From NCBI GenBank assembly GCA_948144175.1, contig CANXME010001988.1, forward strand, positions 930,001 through 994,000: a DNA stretch of 64,000 bases, written 5' to 3'. The position numbers and the translations under genes are program-made. Positions 43,713 through 55,244 of the stretch are shown here, one piece after another; within the stretch, counting starts at the first letter, position 1; every line of letters starts with the position of its first letter. The notes under the pieces were generated by a model. It worked only from the letters and a program-made list of their open reading frames with translations. It made no database searches and was not told the DNA's origin. This stretch comes from Closterium sp. NIES-65. Lineage: Eukaryota; Streptophyta; Zygnematophyceae; Desmidiales; Closteriaceae.

Positions 43713-44054
43713 TGTTATGAGTGCAATTGAGTGAGCGAGCGAGAATTGCACTATCGAAGCAAGAGTACAATGAGCGAAGGCATGAGCGAAGAATATATAG
43801 CGAAACTACTGTGGTAACGCTAATGAATTGTGGTTGTCGCGCGACGGGCCTTGGACTGAGGTTTGGGGATTTGTCGAAGCGGAGGCCCGTAGCGCGGGTT
43901 ACCCGCCGAGCCGTGAGGTCGGGGTGCGACGTGCGAAGGTGGCGGGAGGATTGTCAATGCGATGGTTGCGAGTGGTAACGGTGCTGACTGTGGTGCTATA
44001 GTGGTGTACGCGCTAAGCGGGGATGCGAAGTAAGGAAAAGGAATTTACCTTACA
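43713..44054 (-). repeat. Probable 3' LTR of gypsy element J
   Basis: Bounded by a purine tract on the coding strand (13 G at 44071-44059) and ending ttaca at 44054. The other edge is set by the first plausible TG (tgttatgag) and is uncertain. A hairpin agtgcaatt/aattgcact (43719-43753) and a TATA-like tatatag near 43795 lie inside. The partner LTR is not in the window. Confidence 0.5.
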
Positions 44055-44086
44055 CTTACCCCCCCCCCCCCTTAAGGAGGTCCTCC

Positions 44087-44392
44087 TTACGGAAGCGCGT
44101 GTACATCCCTGAAGTTTCTGTTGCGCAGATACTCGGTGAGGACGGGGTGGTTTTCGATTTTGTCCAGAGGAACCCAGTTGTCTTCGGTGGGTGTACGGTC
44201 TTTCCAGCGGATCAGGAACACGATCCTTTGGGCTCCTCGAGGGTCACGAACTCTGTGGCTCAAAATTTTCTCGGGGTTGATGATTGGTTCACTCGGCGGT
44301 CGTGTCATGGTGGCGGGCCGATTGCGTGGCAGTTGGCTTGTGGACGGGACGTGAGGGCAAAGCAGGCTGACGTGGAATGAGGGGCTGACGTA
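44087..44392 (-). pseudogene. Gypsy J chromodomain
   Basis: The sequence after TAG 44395-44393 continues in frame as YVSPSFHVSLLCPHV, then a chromodomain: PEKILSHRVRDPRGAQRIVFLIRWK and DNWVPLDKIENHPVLTEY. It stops at 44087. In chromoviruses this domain binds modified histones and steers integration. It is separated from integrase only by the TAG. Confidence 0.87.
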
Positions 44393-45205
44393 CTAGTCAG
44401 CGGGGAGGAGGAGGTGGGCGGTGACAGGCGTAATCATGTGGCTAATGCGAAATGGCCCGCAATATCGGGGGCGGAGTTTTGGGGTGATGGGCAGTTGGAG
44501 GTTCTGAGTGTCAAGTAAAACTAGGTCGTCAGGTTGGTAAGTGACAGGTCGACGGTGGCGGTCGGCATTACGTTTAGCGATGATGTTGGATTTTTTTATT
44601 GCGTCTGCTGCTCGGGTCCGTGCTGCTTGTAATATTTCGGCGAACTGTTGTGCTCGTGGCACTGGGTTGTCGGGATTCGGGGTCATGGGTACTGTCGGGT
44701 CTTGTCCGTAGTTTAGGTAAAATTGTGACTGTTGGGTCATGGCGGACGGTGACTTGTTGTACGCGAATTCAATGAGTGGCAGCTGTTGTTCCCAGGTGGT
44801 TGGGTTGTCGCACGTGGCTCGGATGAGTTGCTCGATGGTCAGGTTTGTCCGTTCTGTCTGTCCGTCAGTTTCAGGGTGGTACGAAGAGCTGAATTGTAGT
44901 CGCAGGCCGAACTGCTGCCATAGGTTCCGCCAGAAGTTGCTGGTGAATTTCGTATCACGGTCGCTCATTATTGCTGCTGGTATCCCGTGTAGTCGAACGA
45001 TGGTGGAGATGAAGAAGCGTGCTGTTTCTTCGGCTGTGATCGATTTTTTGCAGGCTGCGAAATGTGCCATTTTCGTCAGGCGATCGATGACGACTAGGAT
45101 CGCGTCATTCCCACTCGCCCCGGCCGGTAACCCCGTGACGAAGTCCATCGACACCTGCTGCCAAGCACGCTCTGGGGGTGGAATTGGTTGCAACTGTCCA
45201 GAGCC
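44393..45205 (-). pseudogene. Gypsy J integrase
   Basis: Starts GQLQPIPPPERAWQQVSMDFVTGLP and carries the D-D-E triad (MDFVTG; MSDRDTKF; HPETDGQTER with its Glu). The C-terminal GPY-like segment is LRPRYCGPFRI. The family's HTH/zinc N-terminal domain is absent because the Copia-F fusion replaces it. The open frame runs on from F linker sequence, but that is accidental. Confidence 0.9.
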
Positions 45206-46786
45206 TCGGCCGCGCAGCGCCTCCAGAGCCAGCACGGACAGCACCAGTACCCCCAGCGGCAGCACCAGCGCCAGCGGCACCTCCAGCTCCAAAAGCGCCA
45301 ACTCCAGCACCCTCAGAAGCACCAGCGCCAGCAGAGCCACCAGCGCCAACACCCCCAGCACCTCCACCTCCAGCAGCTCCAGCAGCACCAACTCCAGTAG
45401 GACCGTCAGCTCCAGTACCGCCAGCAGCTCCAGCAGTACCTCCAGTAGGACTAACTCCAGCAGCCCCAGCAGCACCCCCAGACCCAACAGCTCCAGTACC
45501 GCTAGTACGAGTACCTCCAGGGCCAGCAGCAACAGTAGTACCTCCAGATCCAGCAGCACGGCTCCAGCGCCGGGCAAACCACTCGCGCAGCTCCTGCGGA
45601 GAGAGTAGCTCCCGCCTCGACGAAGCACCGCTAGAGGCCACACGAGCAGGCCCAGCACCCCAAGGCTCCGCACCCCCAGGCTCAGCACCCCCAGGCTCCG
45701 CACCCCCAGGCTCAGCAACCCCAAACTCATCACCCCTAGGCACAGCACCCCTAGACTCAGCACCCCCAGGCTCTGCACCCCCAGGCTCAGCACCTCCAGA
45801 CCCGGCACCCGCAGGCTCAGCACCTCTAGCAGCACCAGAGTCAACAGCTACCTCGACAGGCTCGACTGCGTCTACCTGGGACACACCTGACGGGGCAGGA
45901 CCCTGAGGGGGGAGAGAGTCTACCGGGGGAGGACCTGGCGCAAGGAAGAGCGGCGGCGGGGGGAGGAGCGCAGTGCGATAGGGGAAGAGACGGTAGTAAG
46001 GCACCGACTCGTCAAAGGTGACGTCCTGGGAGGACAGGACACGGCGCGAGGTGGGGTGGTAAAACTGCCACCCAGACATGTCAGGGGGGAAGCCAAGGAA
46101 GACGCAGGGAACAGCACGGGGGGACAGCTTGTCCGTGGACAAGTCGCGGACAAACGCCTGAGATCCCCAGACCCGAAACGCAGACACATCGCCAACCTTC
46201 CCCGTCCACCGCAAGGTGGGGAAGGTCTCTAGCAAGGAGACCCGGGGCTGAAGGTTGAGCTGATGCGCTGCGTACTGAACCGCAAACGGCCACAGAAATT
46301 GGGGGGCAGCCGCATGGATCATGGACGTACGAGCGACGTCCATGACCATGCCAATGCGGCGCTCAGCAATCCCATTTTTCTGTGGAGAGGCCGGAAGCGT
46401 GAAGGTCTGTCGGATGCCCTGTGCACGACAGAAGGCTCCTAGACGGGCAGAGGAAAACTCCCCGCCTCTGTCAGAGTGCAGACGCAGAACAGGAAAGTCC
46501 GAGCCGAAACTCACTCTGAGCTGGAGACGAGCTGCGCGGATCCAGTCGATCAACACCTCAGTGACGTCACCCTTGCTGCGCAAGGGGAACACCGTGGTGT
46601 AATGTGAGTAGTCGTCAACCACTAACAGGAAGTAACGCTCGTGACCCTGGCCACTGACGTAGGCGGGGCCCCACACGTCCATGTGAAGAGTCTGCAGCGG
46701 AGCCTCTGTCGGAGGAAACTCGGAGGAGTGAGGGGCGGCGCGCTGCCGCCCCTCGACACAAGGGATGCAGGTAGGGGCAGGCCCCG
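45205..46786 (-). pseudogene. Copia-F, integrase and linker fragment of a short-LTR Copia
   Basis: In one open frame (46682 down): integrase core MDVWGPAYVSGQGHERYF, HSDRGGEF, ASPQKNGIAERR, the C-terminal region, RWTGKVGD (Trp intact, unlike D), then the (GGAEP)n linker (45650-45835) and an Ala/Gly tail. Truncated at 45205 by the gypsy junction and at 46786 by insertion of Copia-G, so more of F should lie right of the window. It is a useful undamaged reference for D and I. Confidence 0.88.
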
Positions 46787-47663
46787 TGTTAGAGACTAAG
46801 GACGGAGTCTATGAAGATTAGGTGCCTGGAATTCACAAAATCGTTGGCTTAGAATTATGGACAGAATAGTCGCGCTCACAAGAAACGCCGTCGACGAACA
46901 GTTCACAGTCAAAACTTCACTAAACTCAGATATGATGTAGCTCTACTCTGTGGCTACAATTCCCAAGTTGAATCATACAAAATAATGAAGTATTTCTTGA
47001 GTGATCAATTTCGGCGCACTAGGGGTTATGCTGCCATGGAATCTTAACTCAATCACAAAGTTCTCACACAAGTTCACAATTACTACACAAGAGAGTTAGA
47101 GTAGCACTAAACCAGGTGGAAGGGATGAGTAGGATGAGAGGGAAGGTTCCAAGAGAGTCCCCAACCAAGGAAACCCCATGCCACACAATTCCCTTCCCCA
47201 TAGGCAACCCAACTTTGACCTTTGTCACTATCCCAACCTCCACAATCCACCTCAACCCAACTTGGCCACACTTGCCAACCTGATTTGGTTTCACCCAACC
47301 ATTTGGCAGCATCTACAGTAGAAAATACGAATTTTCCAACCCCCAAAAGTCTGTACCCCATATTGAGTCAACCCCACAACTTCTCATAGTCACCACAACC
47401 AAATATCAAAAGCATACGAACTTCCAACGTTCGTAACTTTCTTGTTCGTGCTCCGATTGAAGCGATACTTGGTTCGTCGGAAAGCTCTTGAGCAGAGGAG
47501 TCACTTCAGATATCTTCTCAAGCCAAATAACATTCACACACACTCAGAAAATCCAAACCACATCAAACACAAATTCTTGCACACGCTCACACCACGCATG
47601 CAACGCACGAATATGTGATGGGAGGCAGACAGACGTGAATGCAAATGATAGCATCACATAACA
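46787..47663 (-). repeat. 3' LTR of Copia-G (877 bp)
   Basis: TG...CA ends; the first 690 bp align with 63313-64000. A purine tract (minus AGAGGGGGAGTT) adjoins 47664. Confidence 0.92.
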
Positions 47664-49875
47664 AACTCCCCCTCTGGCTGCCTACCATCATCCCACATGC
47701 CATAGCTCAATCATGCACCCTCAATGCACACTCATCCCAGCAAGCTTCATGCTCTTCCAATGCTCAGATTCAGCCAGGCGCTTGGTGAGAATGTCAGCCG
47801 CCTGCTGATGGGTCTTCACAATCTCCAGCTGCACCTCCTTGTCCAGGAGCCTCCTCACCCAGTGCCACTTAGGCCTGATGTGTTTGGTCAGCCCATGAAG
47901 ACAAGCATTCTTCGCTAGCTTCACCGCCGACTCATTGTCACAGAAAATCACAGTCGGCTCCCTCTAGCACACTCCGATCTCCTCCAACAAACGCCTCAGC
48001 CACACCACCTCCTTTGCCCCATGATGCAGGGCCATGTACTCTGTCTCACACGAGGACTGCCCCACCTCGTTCTGCTTCTTGCTGCGCCAGCTCACTGCAC
48101 CACCTTCAAACAGGCACACATAGCCCCCAATGCTGGTGCCATCCGCTTTCACCGAGTTGAAGCTGGCGTCCGTGTAGCAAGTCAGGAGCATCTCCCCCTT
48201 GCTCAAATCAGCTGCACCCCTCTGCAGCCTCTGTCGCACAGCACTATACTCCAAGCCTACTGATGCCGTAGCGCTCACATAGCGGACCAACCTCTTGGCC
48301 GCTTCCAGCTGCTCATGACTGGGGCGTGCAACCACACTTGCAAGCCTGGATGTAGCAAAGGCAATGTCAGGCCGCGTGTGGTTAGCTGCATAATTGAGTG
48401 CCCCCACCATGGAATGAAACGGCTTCCTGTCACTCTCACCCACCACCTCCTCATCAGCACAGGGTTCCACTGTGAACCCTGAAGGCAGTGGGGTGGCTGG
48501 CTTCCCTCCATTTTGCAGCCCATACTTCTCGGCCAGCCCCTCACAGTACTTCCTCTGGTGCAACCTCAACACTCCCTTGTCAAGGTCCCTCTCCACATGC
48601 ATGCCCAAATAGTACTTCACATCTCCCAACTTGGAGCACTTAAACTGCATCTCCAGCATCTCCTCCACACACTCAATCATGGCAGATGACTCAGAGAAGA
48701 GCAGGATGTCGTCCACATACACCAAGAGCATGAGAAACCGCTCCTTCTCTTGCAGCAGGAACAGGCTGTGGTCACACTCACTCTTCTTGAACCCCCCAGC
48801 CAGCAGAGTCTCCTCTAGCTTGTGGTACCATGCACGAGGAGCCTGCTTCAGGCCATAGATGGCCTTCTTCAGCCTGCACACTCTGCCGCTCCCATCATCC
48901 AAACCCTCAGGCTCTAACATGTACAGCTCCTCCAGAATGATCCCATTGAGGAAGGCGGTGGTGATGTCCATCTGCTTCACCCGCCATCCACGGTTTGCTG
49001 CCATTGCCAGTGACACTTTCAATGTTTTGCCTTTCCCCACAGGAGCAAAGATCTCGTCAAAATCCTTCCCCTTTGTCTGCTGAAACCCCTTAGCCACAAG
49101 CCTTAACTTGTAGCGGGTCAGCTCCCCATCTGGTCCGTACTTATGCCTGAAGATCAGCTTGGAAGAAATGGCCTTCTTCCCAGGTGGTAGCTCACACATC
49201 TCCCACGTCTCGTTCTCCAGCAGAGAGTCATACTTCTCCTTCACACTTTGCTTCCATTTTTCAGCATCCGGCCAGCTCAATGTTTCAGCTAGCGTCTTGG
49301 GCTCAGGAACGGCTGCCCAGTAGCAGTGTGATATCTCATCCTCATCACACTGCTCAGCCACACTCCCAGCCCTTACCACCTTTGGCTTGCCAAAGCTCGG
49401 ATAGGTCAGCCGGTTAGGAGGGCGCACATCCCTCCTAGGACGGTCCGCCGGACGTGCGGCACCTTGTGGAGCACCTTGCTGCTGCTGCTGCTGCTCCTCC
49501 ACCTCAGGTTCTCCCCCATCCTCAATCACCCCAGAGATCTCCTCCTCTGAGACAGTGACCTGCACTTGTCTCGAAGGCCGCTGCACCTCATCGGCCTCAA
49601 TGATCAGCGGTGTAGTAGGAAGCTTCTGCTGCTGCTGCTTCCACTCCTTATAGTACAAGGATTCAAGGAACTTCACATCCCTTGACACAGTCAGCTGCTG
49701 GCTGGTCAAATCCCATATCAACCAGCCCTTGTGATCCTTAGCAAGCCCCAAGTGCACACCCCATCTCCCAGAAGCTTCCAGCTTTCCCCTCTTCTCCTTA
49801 GGCACATGAAACACCACCATGCACCCAAAGGCTCTCAGCATGTTGACAGCTGGTCCACTCCCATACCACTTGGTG
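47664..49875 (-). pseudogene. Copia-G pol: integrase C-terminus, RT and RNase H
   Basis: Resumes after Copia-H at PYTKWYGSGPAVNMLRAFGC. RT: KGFQQTKGKDFDEIFAPV, MDITTAFLNG, YGLKQAPRAWYH, YVDDILLFSES (about 48710). RNase H: YTDASFNS, SSCETEYMAL, CDNESAVKLAKN, HQQAADILTKRL. TAG at 47966-47964 (before REPTVIF) is the only stop seen in this segment; the frame then runs to 47721. N-terminal residues of the raw open frame beyond 49880 belong to the Copia-H LTR. Confidence 0.9.
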
Positions 49876-49880
49876 TAGGG

Positions 49881-50857
49881 TGCGGAGATAACTGCTGCAA
49901 CGGAAGCTAGACTACGGGCTAGGCACGTGTGCTCGTGTGATCTCTGCGTTCGTTCACTTAGTCGTTTCCTTGTGTTCACGCTTCTTGCTAGTTCACGGGG
50001 AGAATTGGCAAGAGTTTCACTAGGAAAACATGACAACAATGATAGCAACAACATTGGCATCACAGACTACATCAGTGCTAGCTAGGCTGCTGGTCGACCT
50101 CCAGCACAGCACGGTCGACCGCGCTCCAGCGCAGCAGCGCTCGCACCGCTCCAGCGTTGCAAAGTAGGGGTTCGCCAACGTTGCAAGTCCACGGTGTGCT
50201 AGTGCTGCAGCAAGTCGGCTGCACAGCGTTGCACCCGCAGGACAACGGTGCACCTGCTTCACAGGTGCGCGCACCTAGTTGGTGCGCACTTCCCTGTCAC
50301 GTGCACAGCGCAGACGCCTGGCAGACTCCACGCCAGCGACTGTGCCCACCAGCCACGTCGACCTCGGGATGCCACCCCCGAGGTTGGCCTCGCAGACTCC
50401 ACCCTGGCGACACTCGCGCACGTCGCCCGGGTATTCCGGTCGACCGGGCAACCACGCCTGGCCGACCAGCGCAGTCCGTAGTCGGCCACGGATGCACGGC
50501 GTCCCTAGTCTGGCGTCCAGGCCCCAGGACGCCTTCAAACCCCCATGTCGGTGTCCACATGCCCAGGACGCCGACCAAGCCTCTAGAGCGGCGTCCCTCC
50601 TCCCAAGACGCCGACCAGACGCCCAGGTCGGTGTGGCGACGCCCAGCTCGGCGTCCAGCTTCCCAGGACGACGTCCACGCGGGCGTCCAGGACGGCGTCC
50701 TCCTGCTCGGCGCCCTCCAGCCAGGCGCCCTCCAGCTTGGCGCCCTTGCAGTGGCCCCCATGCCCACTACTGCAGGTCGGCTGCAACCCCCGCACATCCG
50801 ACCACAAGGTTGGCTCCGCCCAAGCGGGGACGAGGCCTTACAACGCTCCCGTTGACA
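49881..50857 (-). repeat. 3' LTR of Copia-H (977 bp)
   Basis: Coding strand begins TGTCAACGGGAGCG and ends CTCCGCA. Compared with the other copy it holds about 285 extra bp (roughly 50047-50331). It contains many alternating ggcgtcc and ggacgcc motifs. A purine tract (minus GCAGGGGAG) adjoins 50858. Confidence 0.9.
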
Positions 50858-50985
50858 CTCCCCTGCCGCGTTCACGCTTGGGCCCCTAGCCCACATGGCA
50901 GTACAGCTCCGAGAATAGCCCGTCGGCGTGCACCCAACACACAGCACGCCGGTCATCGCACCAGCCATGCAAGAGGGCATGGCAC

Positions 50986-53637
50986 CTACTGCTGCACGTC
51001 GTTGTCGCCGTCGCCCACGTCGGCCAAGCGCACCTGGCCGATTGCGACGGAGCACCGGTTGAAGGCCGGATAGTGCAGCGCCTTTGTCAGGAAGTCGGCT
51101 GGCTGCTCAGCGGTCGGGATGTACTGCAGCGAGAACTTCTCGCGCTTCACCATGTGCTGCAGCCAGGCCTGCCGCCCCTCCATGTGCCTGAGGTTGCCTG
51201 TCAACCCCATACCCTCGTCGACCGTGATGGCCGACTTGTTGTCCACGCGCAGGACAGTCGGCTTCCCGGCGTCCAGCTGCCCGAACTCGGCGAGGAGGAA
51301 GCGAAGGCGGCGTCCCTCCTTGCCAGCTTCAGTGGCCGCCACGTACTCCGACTCGGTCGATGACAGCGTCGCGCACTTGATGCGCTGGCTCGACCAGGAG
51401 ACTGCGGCCCCACCGTAGATGAACACGTAGCCACCCGTGCTCGTCCTGTTCTGCTTGTCACCGGCGTCGTCGGCGTCCACATAGCCGACCAGCTCGAGCG
51501 ACTCAGGTCCACCGCCGAACTCCAGGGCGGTGTCATGTGTGTTGGCGAGGTAGGCAAAGCAACGGTCGACCTCGCGCCAGTGCTGGTCGCTCCTCACCGT
51601 GAGGCCGCTCCCCAGCTTGCTGCAGGCAAAGGCGATGTCCGGCCTCGTCGTCGTCGCCGCGAACTGCAGCGAGCCGACCTTCTGCCGGTACTCCTCCTCC
51701 TGCTGTTCGTGCGCCTCCTTGTCTTTGAAGGTGAGCACGGCGTAGGCGTCGACCGAGACTGGCGTCTTCGGGGTGCGCCCGGTCTGCTCCTCGTCGATGA
51801 AGCACCTACGTAGTTTGTCGGCGTAGCCCTGCTGGTGCAGCCACAGCTTCCCCGCCGACCTGTCGCGCACGATCTCCAGCCCAAGGTACTTTTGCACCGG
51901 CGAGATCTCGCGCAGCTCGAAGGCGGCTTCTAGCAGCTCCTTTAGCTCCTTCAGCATCGCGGCGCTGCTGCTGGTGGCGAGCAGGTCGTCAACGTAGACC
52001 AGCACCCAGCAGGCCACTCCGTCCTCGCCGACCTTGAAGTAAAGAGCCTCGTCGACCTGGCTCTTCTTCCACCCGGCGCCGACCAGCACATCGTTGAGCG
52101 CCAAGTACCACAGCAGTGGCGACTGCTTCAGCCCATAGAGGTTCTTCAGCAGCCTGCACACCCGGCCGGATCCATCATTGAAGTAGTCCGGCTGGTGCAT
52201 GTACAACACCCGGTCGAGCTTGCTCTGCAGGAAGGCGTTCTTCATGTCGAGCTGCATCAGGTTGAGGTTGAGGACGGCGACGATGCTAAGGAAGATCCTC
52301 AGCGTGACGTAGCTGCCCACCGGCGCGAACGTCTCGTCGTAGTCAGCGCCGTACACCTGCGTGAAGCCCTTCACGACCAGCCTCGCCTTCTCTCGCTCGA
52401 CGGTGTCGTCGATGTAGTACTTCGTCGTCAACACCCACCGTTTCTTCATGATGTTCACTCCCAGCGGGCGTTCGACCAGCTCCCACGTTCCCATGTTAAT
52501 GAGGCTGCGGATCTCCTCTTCCATGGCGGCCTTCACCGCTGGGCCCTTCCAGCTCGCCAACGCCTCCTTCACCGTCATCGTCGAGATGTCCCAACGGTGC
52601 TCGGGGTCGGCTAGCATGTCGGGGCTGAGCTCTGGAAACTCCTCATCCTCCTCGGCGTCGTCGTACAGCAGGTCGTCGTCATCATCGTCCACGTCGTACA
52701 CCGTGGTGAAGGCAGCGGGGACGCAGAAGTCAGGCGGCCTCCGAAGTCGGCCTGAACGCCGTGGTCCCAGCTGGACCTCCTCGGCGTCCCCTCCATCGTC
52801 GCTATCGTTGCTGCCCTCGGCGTCCCCTCCATCGTTGCTGTCGTCGCTGCCCTCGGCGTCCTGCTGCTCCTCAGCCGGCGTCCCAGCCCACTGCTCCCCT
52901 GTGGTCGGCGTCCCAGCCGATTTCTCCCCTGTGGTCGGCTCCTCTGCCGATGACCCGGTCGCCGACTCCTCCTTGGTCGGCGTCGCTGCAGCCTGCTCCC
53001 CTGTCAGCTGCTGTTCTGCAGGCGCCTCCTTTATCGGTTTCACCGAAGTTGGCTGCACCACCTGCTGCCTCCCGGTCGGCGTCAACTTCGCTCCCATGCC
53101 GCCTTGCACAACAGCACATCGGCCACCGGCGATGCTTGGGACCGGCGCCACAGGTGACGCACCCCTTCTACCCTCATCGCCGGAGGCCGACGACGGGGTC
53201 AGTTCATGCAAGTCGGCGTCTAGGGGAGGGACAGGTGAAGGGTAGGGACCGGGGACGTCCTCGGCGTCCCCACCAGCAAGCGCACCGACCTCGGCGAGCA
53301 GAGGCACCGACTCCGTCGAGGTGTCCGTTGGCGGGTGAAACGTCATCCGCCCTGACGCCGGCCCGTGCGCCGACGTCCACATGTCCAGCGACATGCTCTC
53401 GTAGAACACCACGTCCGACGTGGTGACCACCCGGTTGTCGGAGATGTCGAGGAGCTCCCAGCCCTTGCTCTCCTCCGACACGCCGAGGTGAAGGCCCCAC
53501 CGTGCCTTCGGCTGCAGCTTCCCACCACGCTGCTGCTCGGGGACTAAGAACTGCGCCATGCAGCTCCACACCCGCGCCAGTGACAAGTCGGGCTTCTTCC
53601 CGGTCAGCAGCTGGTACGGCGTCGTCCCCGGCGGCAA
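50986..53637 (-). CDS. Copia-H pol: integrase C-terminus, RT and RNase H (open)
   Basis: 883-codon open frame, the longest intact coding segment in the window. It begins MPPGTTPYQLLTGKKPDLS (integrase C-terminal domain) with a variable acidic region. RT follows (KGFTQVYGADYDETFAPV, MDMKNAFLQS-like LDMKNAFLQS, YGLKQSPLLWY, YVDDLLATSS), then RNase H (GYVDADDAGD, SSTESEYVAA, VDNKSAITV, ADFLTKAL), stopping at 50986. In the intact element it continues upstream through 53667, where a TAG now stands. The start is therefore not a true initiation site. Confidence 0.88.
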   Translation of the reverse strand: MPPGTTPYQLLTGKKPDLSLARVWSCMAQFLVPEQQRGGKLQPKARWGLHLGVSEESKGWELLDISDNRVVTTSDVVFYESMSLDMWTSAHGPASGRMTFHPPTDTSTESVPLLAEVGALAGGDAEDVPGPYPSPVPPLDADLHELTPSSASGDEGRRGASPVAPVPSIAGGRCAVVQGGMGAKLTPTGRQQVVQPTSVKPIKEAPAEQQLTGEQAAATPTKEESATGSSAEEPTTGEKSAGTPTTGEQWAGTPAEEQQDAEGSDDSNDGGDAEGSNDSDDGGDAEEVQLGPRRSGRLRRPPDFCVPAAFTTVYDVDDDDDDLLYDDAEEDEEFPELSPDMLADPEHRWDISTMTVKEALASWKGPAVKAAMEEEIRSLINMGTWELVERPLGVNIMKKRWVLTTKYYIDDTVEREKARLVVKGFTQVYGADYDETFAPVGSYVTLRIFLSIVAVLNLNLMQLDMKNAFLQSKLDRVLYMHQPDYFNDGSGRVCRLLKNLYGLKQSPLLWYLALNDVLVGAGWKKSQVDEALYFKVGEDGVACWVLVYVDDLLATSSSAAMLKELKELLEAAFELREISPVQKYLGLEIVRDRSAGKLWLHQQGYADKLRRCFIDEEQTGRTPKTPVSVDAYAVLTFKDKEAHEQQEEEYRQKVGSLQFAATTTRPDIAFACSKLGSGLTVRSDQHWREVDRCFAYLANTHDTALEFGGGPESLELVGYVDADDAGDKQNRTSTGGYVFIYGGAAVSWSSQRIKCATLSSTESEYVAATEAGKEGRRLRFLLAEFGQLDAGKPTVLRVDNKSAITVDEGMGLTGNLRHMEGRQAWLQHMVKREKFSLQYIPTAEQPADFLTKALHYPAFNRCSVAIGQVRLADVGDGDNDVQQ

Positions 53638-54225
53638 TGCCGACCTCTCAAGGCAGTTGCGAACCTAGACGGCCTGCCGGAGAGCGAGGTGCCACCAGTG
53701 GTGCTGCACGCCCATGTGCAGCAGCATCGTCCGCACCGACTCCACCACCGTCCTCATCTCCCGCCCCGCCATGCCGTTCTGCTGCGGGGTGTATGGGCAG
53801 GTCAGATCGTGGACGATCCCCTTGCCGTTCACGAAGTTGGTGAACTGCTTCCCGAGGAACTCCCCTCCCCGATCAGAGCGCAGCATCAACACCGACTTCT
53901 TCGTCTGCCGCTCAGCCACCGCCAGCCACTGCACGAACACCGGCAACGCATCTGACTTCTTGGCGATCGGCTTCACCCACACGTAGCGGGTCTTGCGGTC
54001 CTTCAGCAGCAAGAAGTACAGGCTGCCATCCTTGGCAGCCACGCGGAACGGCCCGCACAGGTCGATGTGCACGACGGCCAGCACGTCGTCGGCGTCGGAG
54101 CCTTGGTCAAGGAAGGTGTGCCGCGCCAGCTTCCCGCCGACGCACGAGACACACGGTGAGTCGGCGGCCGTCGCCGACTTGAGGTCCAGCCCAATGGCGA
54201 CCTCGTTCTTCGCCGACGTGCGCAA
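53638..54225 (-). pseudogene. Copia-H integrase core
   Basis: CVSCVGGKLARHTFL (zinc segment end), HIDLCGPF (Asp 1), LRSDRGGEFLG (Asp 2), YTPQQNGMAGREM, where the usual catalytic Glu of GVAER-type motifs reads Gly (AGRE). Same frame as the downstream ORF but separated by TAG 53667-53665. A frameshift near 54215 divides it from protease. Confidence 0.85.
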
Positions 54226-55244
54226 GCCTTGCGTGCATCCTGTCCGGCGATGCCTTCGTCGCCGAGACGATCGCGCGCAGGGCCACTACCTCCGTGGTAG
54301 GCTTTGTCGGCGTGGTCGAGCAGGGGCGCAGGTCGGTGCAGAGGACACGCCCAGTGTACGTCGCCCGATCGAGCACCTCCCCTGCTGCCGAGACGAGCAG
54401 CATCTCGTCGCCGTCCTCCTGCAGCTTCACGCCGTGCTTCTTCAGCTGGCCGGCTGAAAGCAGGTTTGCCCGCACACCCGAGACGTACAGCACGTCGGGG
54501 ATGAGCACCTGCTTCCCGGCCTCCCCTTGCAGAGCAACGGTGCCGCGGCCCTGGACGTCCTACAGTGCCCCATTGAAGCCGCGCACGTGCTTGATGGAGC
54601 TGCTTGGCTGCAGGTCGACGAAGACTTCCTTCGTCCCCATCAGGTGGTGGGAGCAACCGCTGTCGAGCAGTACCACCGCCGGGTTTGCCTGCACAGCTGC
54701 CGCTACCGCCTGGAAGTCCTCCCTAGCCTCTGGCGCCAGCGAGACGGTCGGCTCCACGATGCCAACCAGCGAGCACGACGCCGTCTTGTCGTCCCGCCCC
54801 TTGCCACCTGCAGAGGAGTCGGCGTCCTTCGCCGAGGTCGACGTCGTCGACTGCTTCTCCTTGCGTGGCTTCTTTCCTCCTCGACGAGGGCGACGACTGC
54901 CAGACCTCCCGCGGCCTCCCTTGGCGTCGTCGTCATCGGAGTCACTACGGTCAGGGAACTCGTAGGAGAGGTGGTCGGGGTCGCCGCATAGCCAGCACTC
55001 CCGTCGTCGACCTCCTCCTCCTCGACCGCTGTCTTTGGCCGACTTTTTCTTGTCGGCGTCCCTGCTCGGCTTCCAGCCACTGCTACCGCCGCTGCCCGAC
55101 TGCCTATGCTGCCCTGGTCGGCCTCCTTGCTTCGTCGGGGTGACGAAGTTGGCCTGCGCCAAGAGCTCCTGCGATCGCTCGGCCTCCTGCATCGCCTCGT
55201 TCTGCAGGATATACGAGGTCAAGTTGTCCTCGTTGAGTCGCCCT
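54226..55244 (-). pseudogene. Copia-H zinc region, protease and GAG-pre-integrase
   Basis: A knuckle-like CWLCGDPDHLSYEF has lost the final Cys (Phe instead), then a basic tract and the protease motif VVLLDSGCSHHLMG. TAG 54562-54560 follows GFNGAL; the same frame resumes with VQGRGTVALQ and the GAG-pre-integrase region to MHARLAHVGEE. Confidence 0.83.

Larger units (their letters stand above)
43713..45205 (-). mobile_element. J, Ty3/gypsy chromovirus fragment (3' end)
   Basis: Integrase core to chromodomain, polypurine tract and probable LTR. Everything upstream of integrase is missing. At about 45205 it is joined to Copia-F with no LTR or target duplication between them, so the junction is a rearrangement rather than an insertion. 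Confidence 0.82.

Noticed and set aside
43721..43978. 85-codon frame downstream of the displaced host 3' sequence.
   Set aside because: Lies in the probable gypsy LTR; no similarity recognised.
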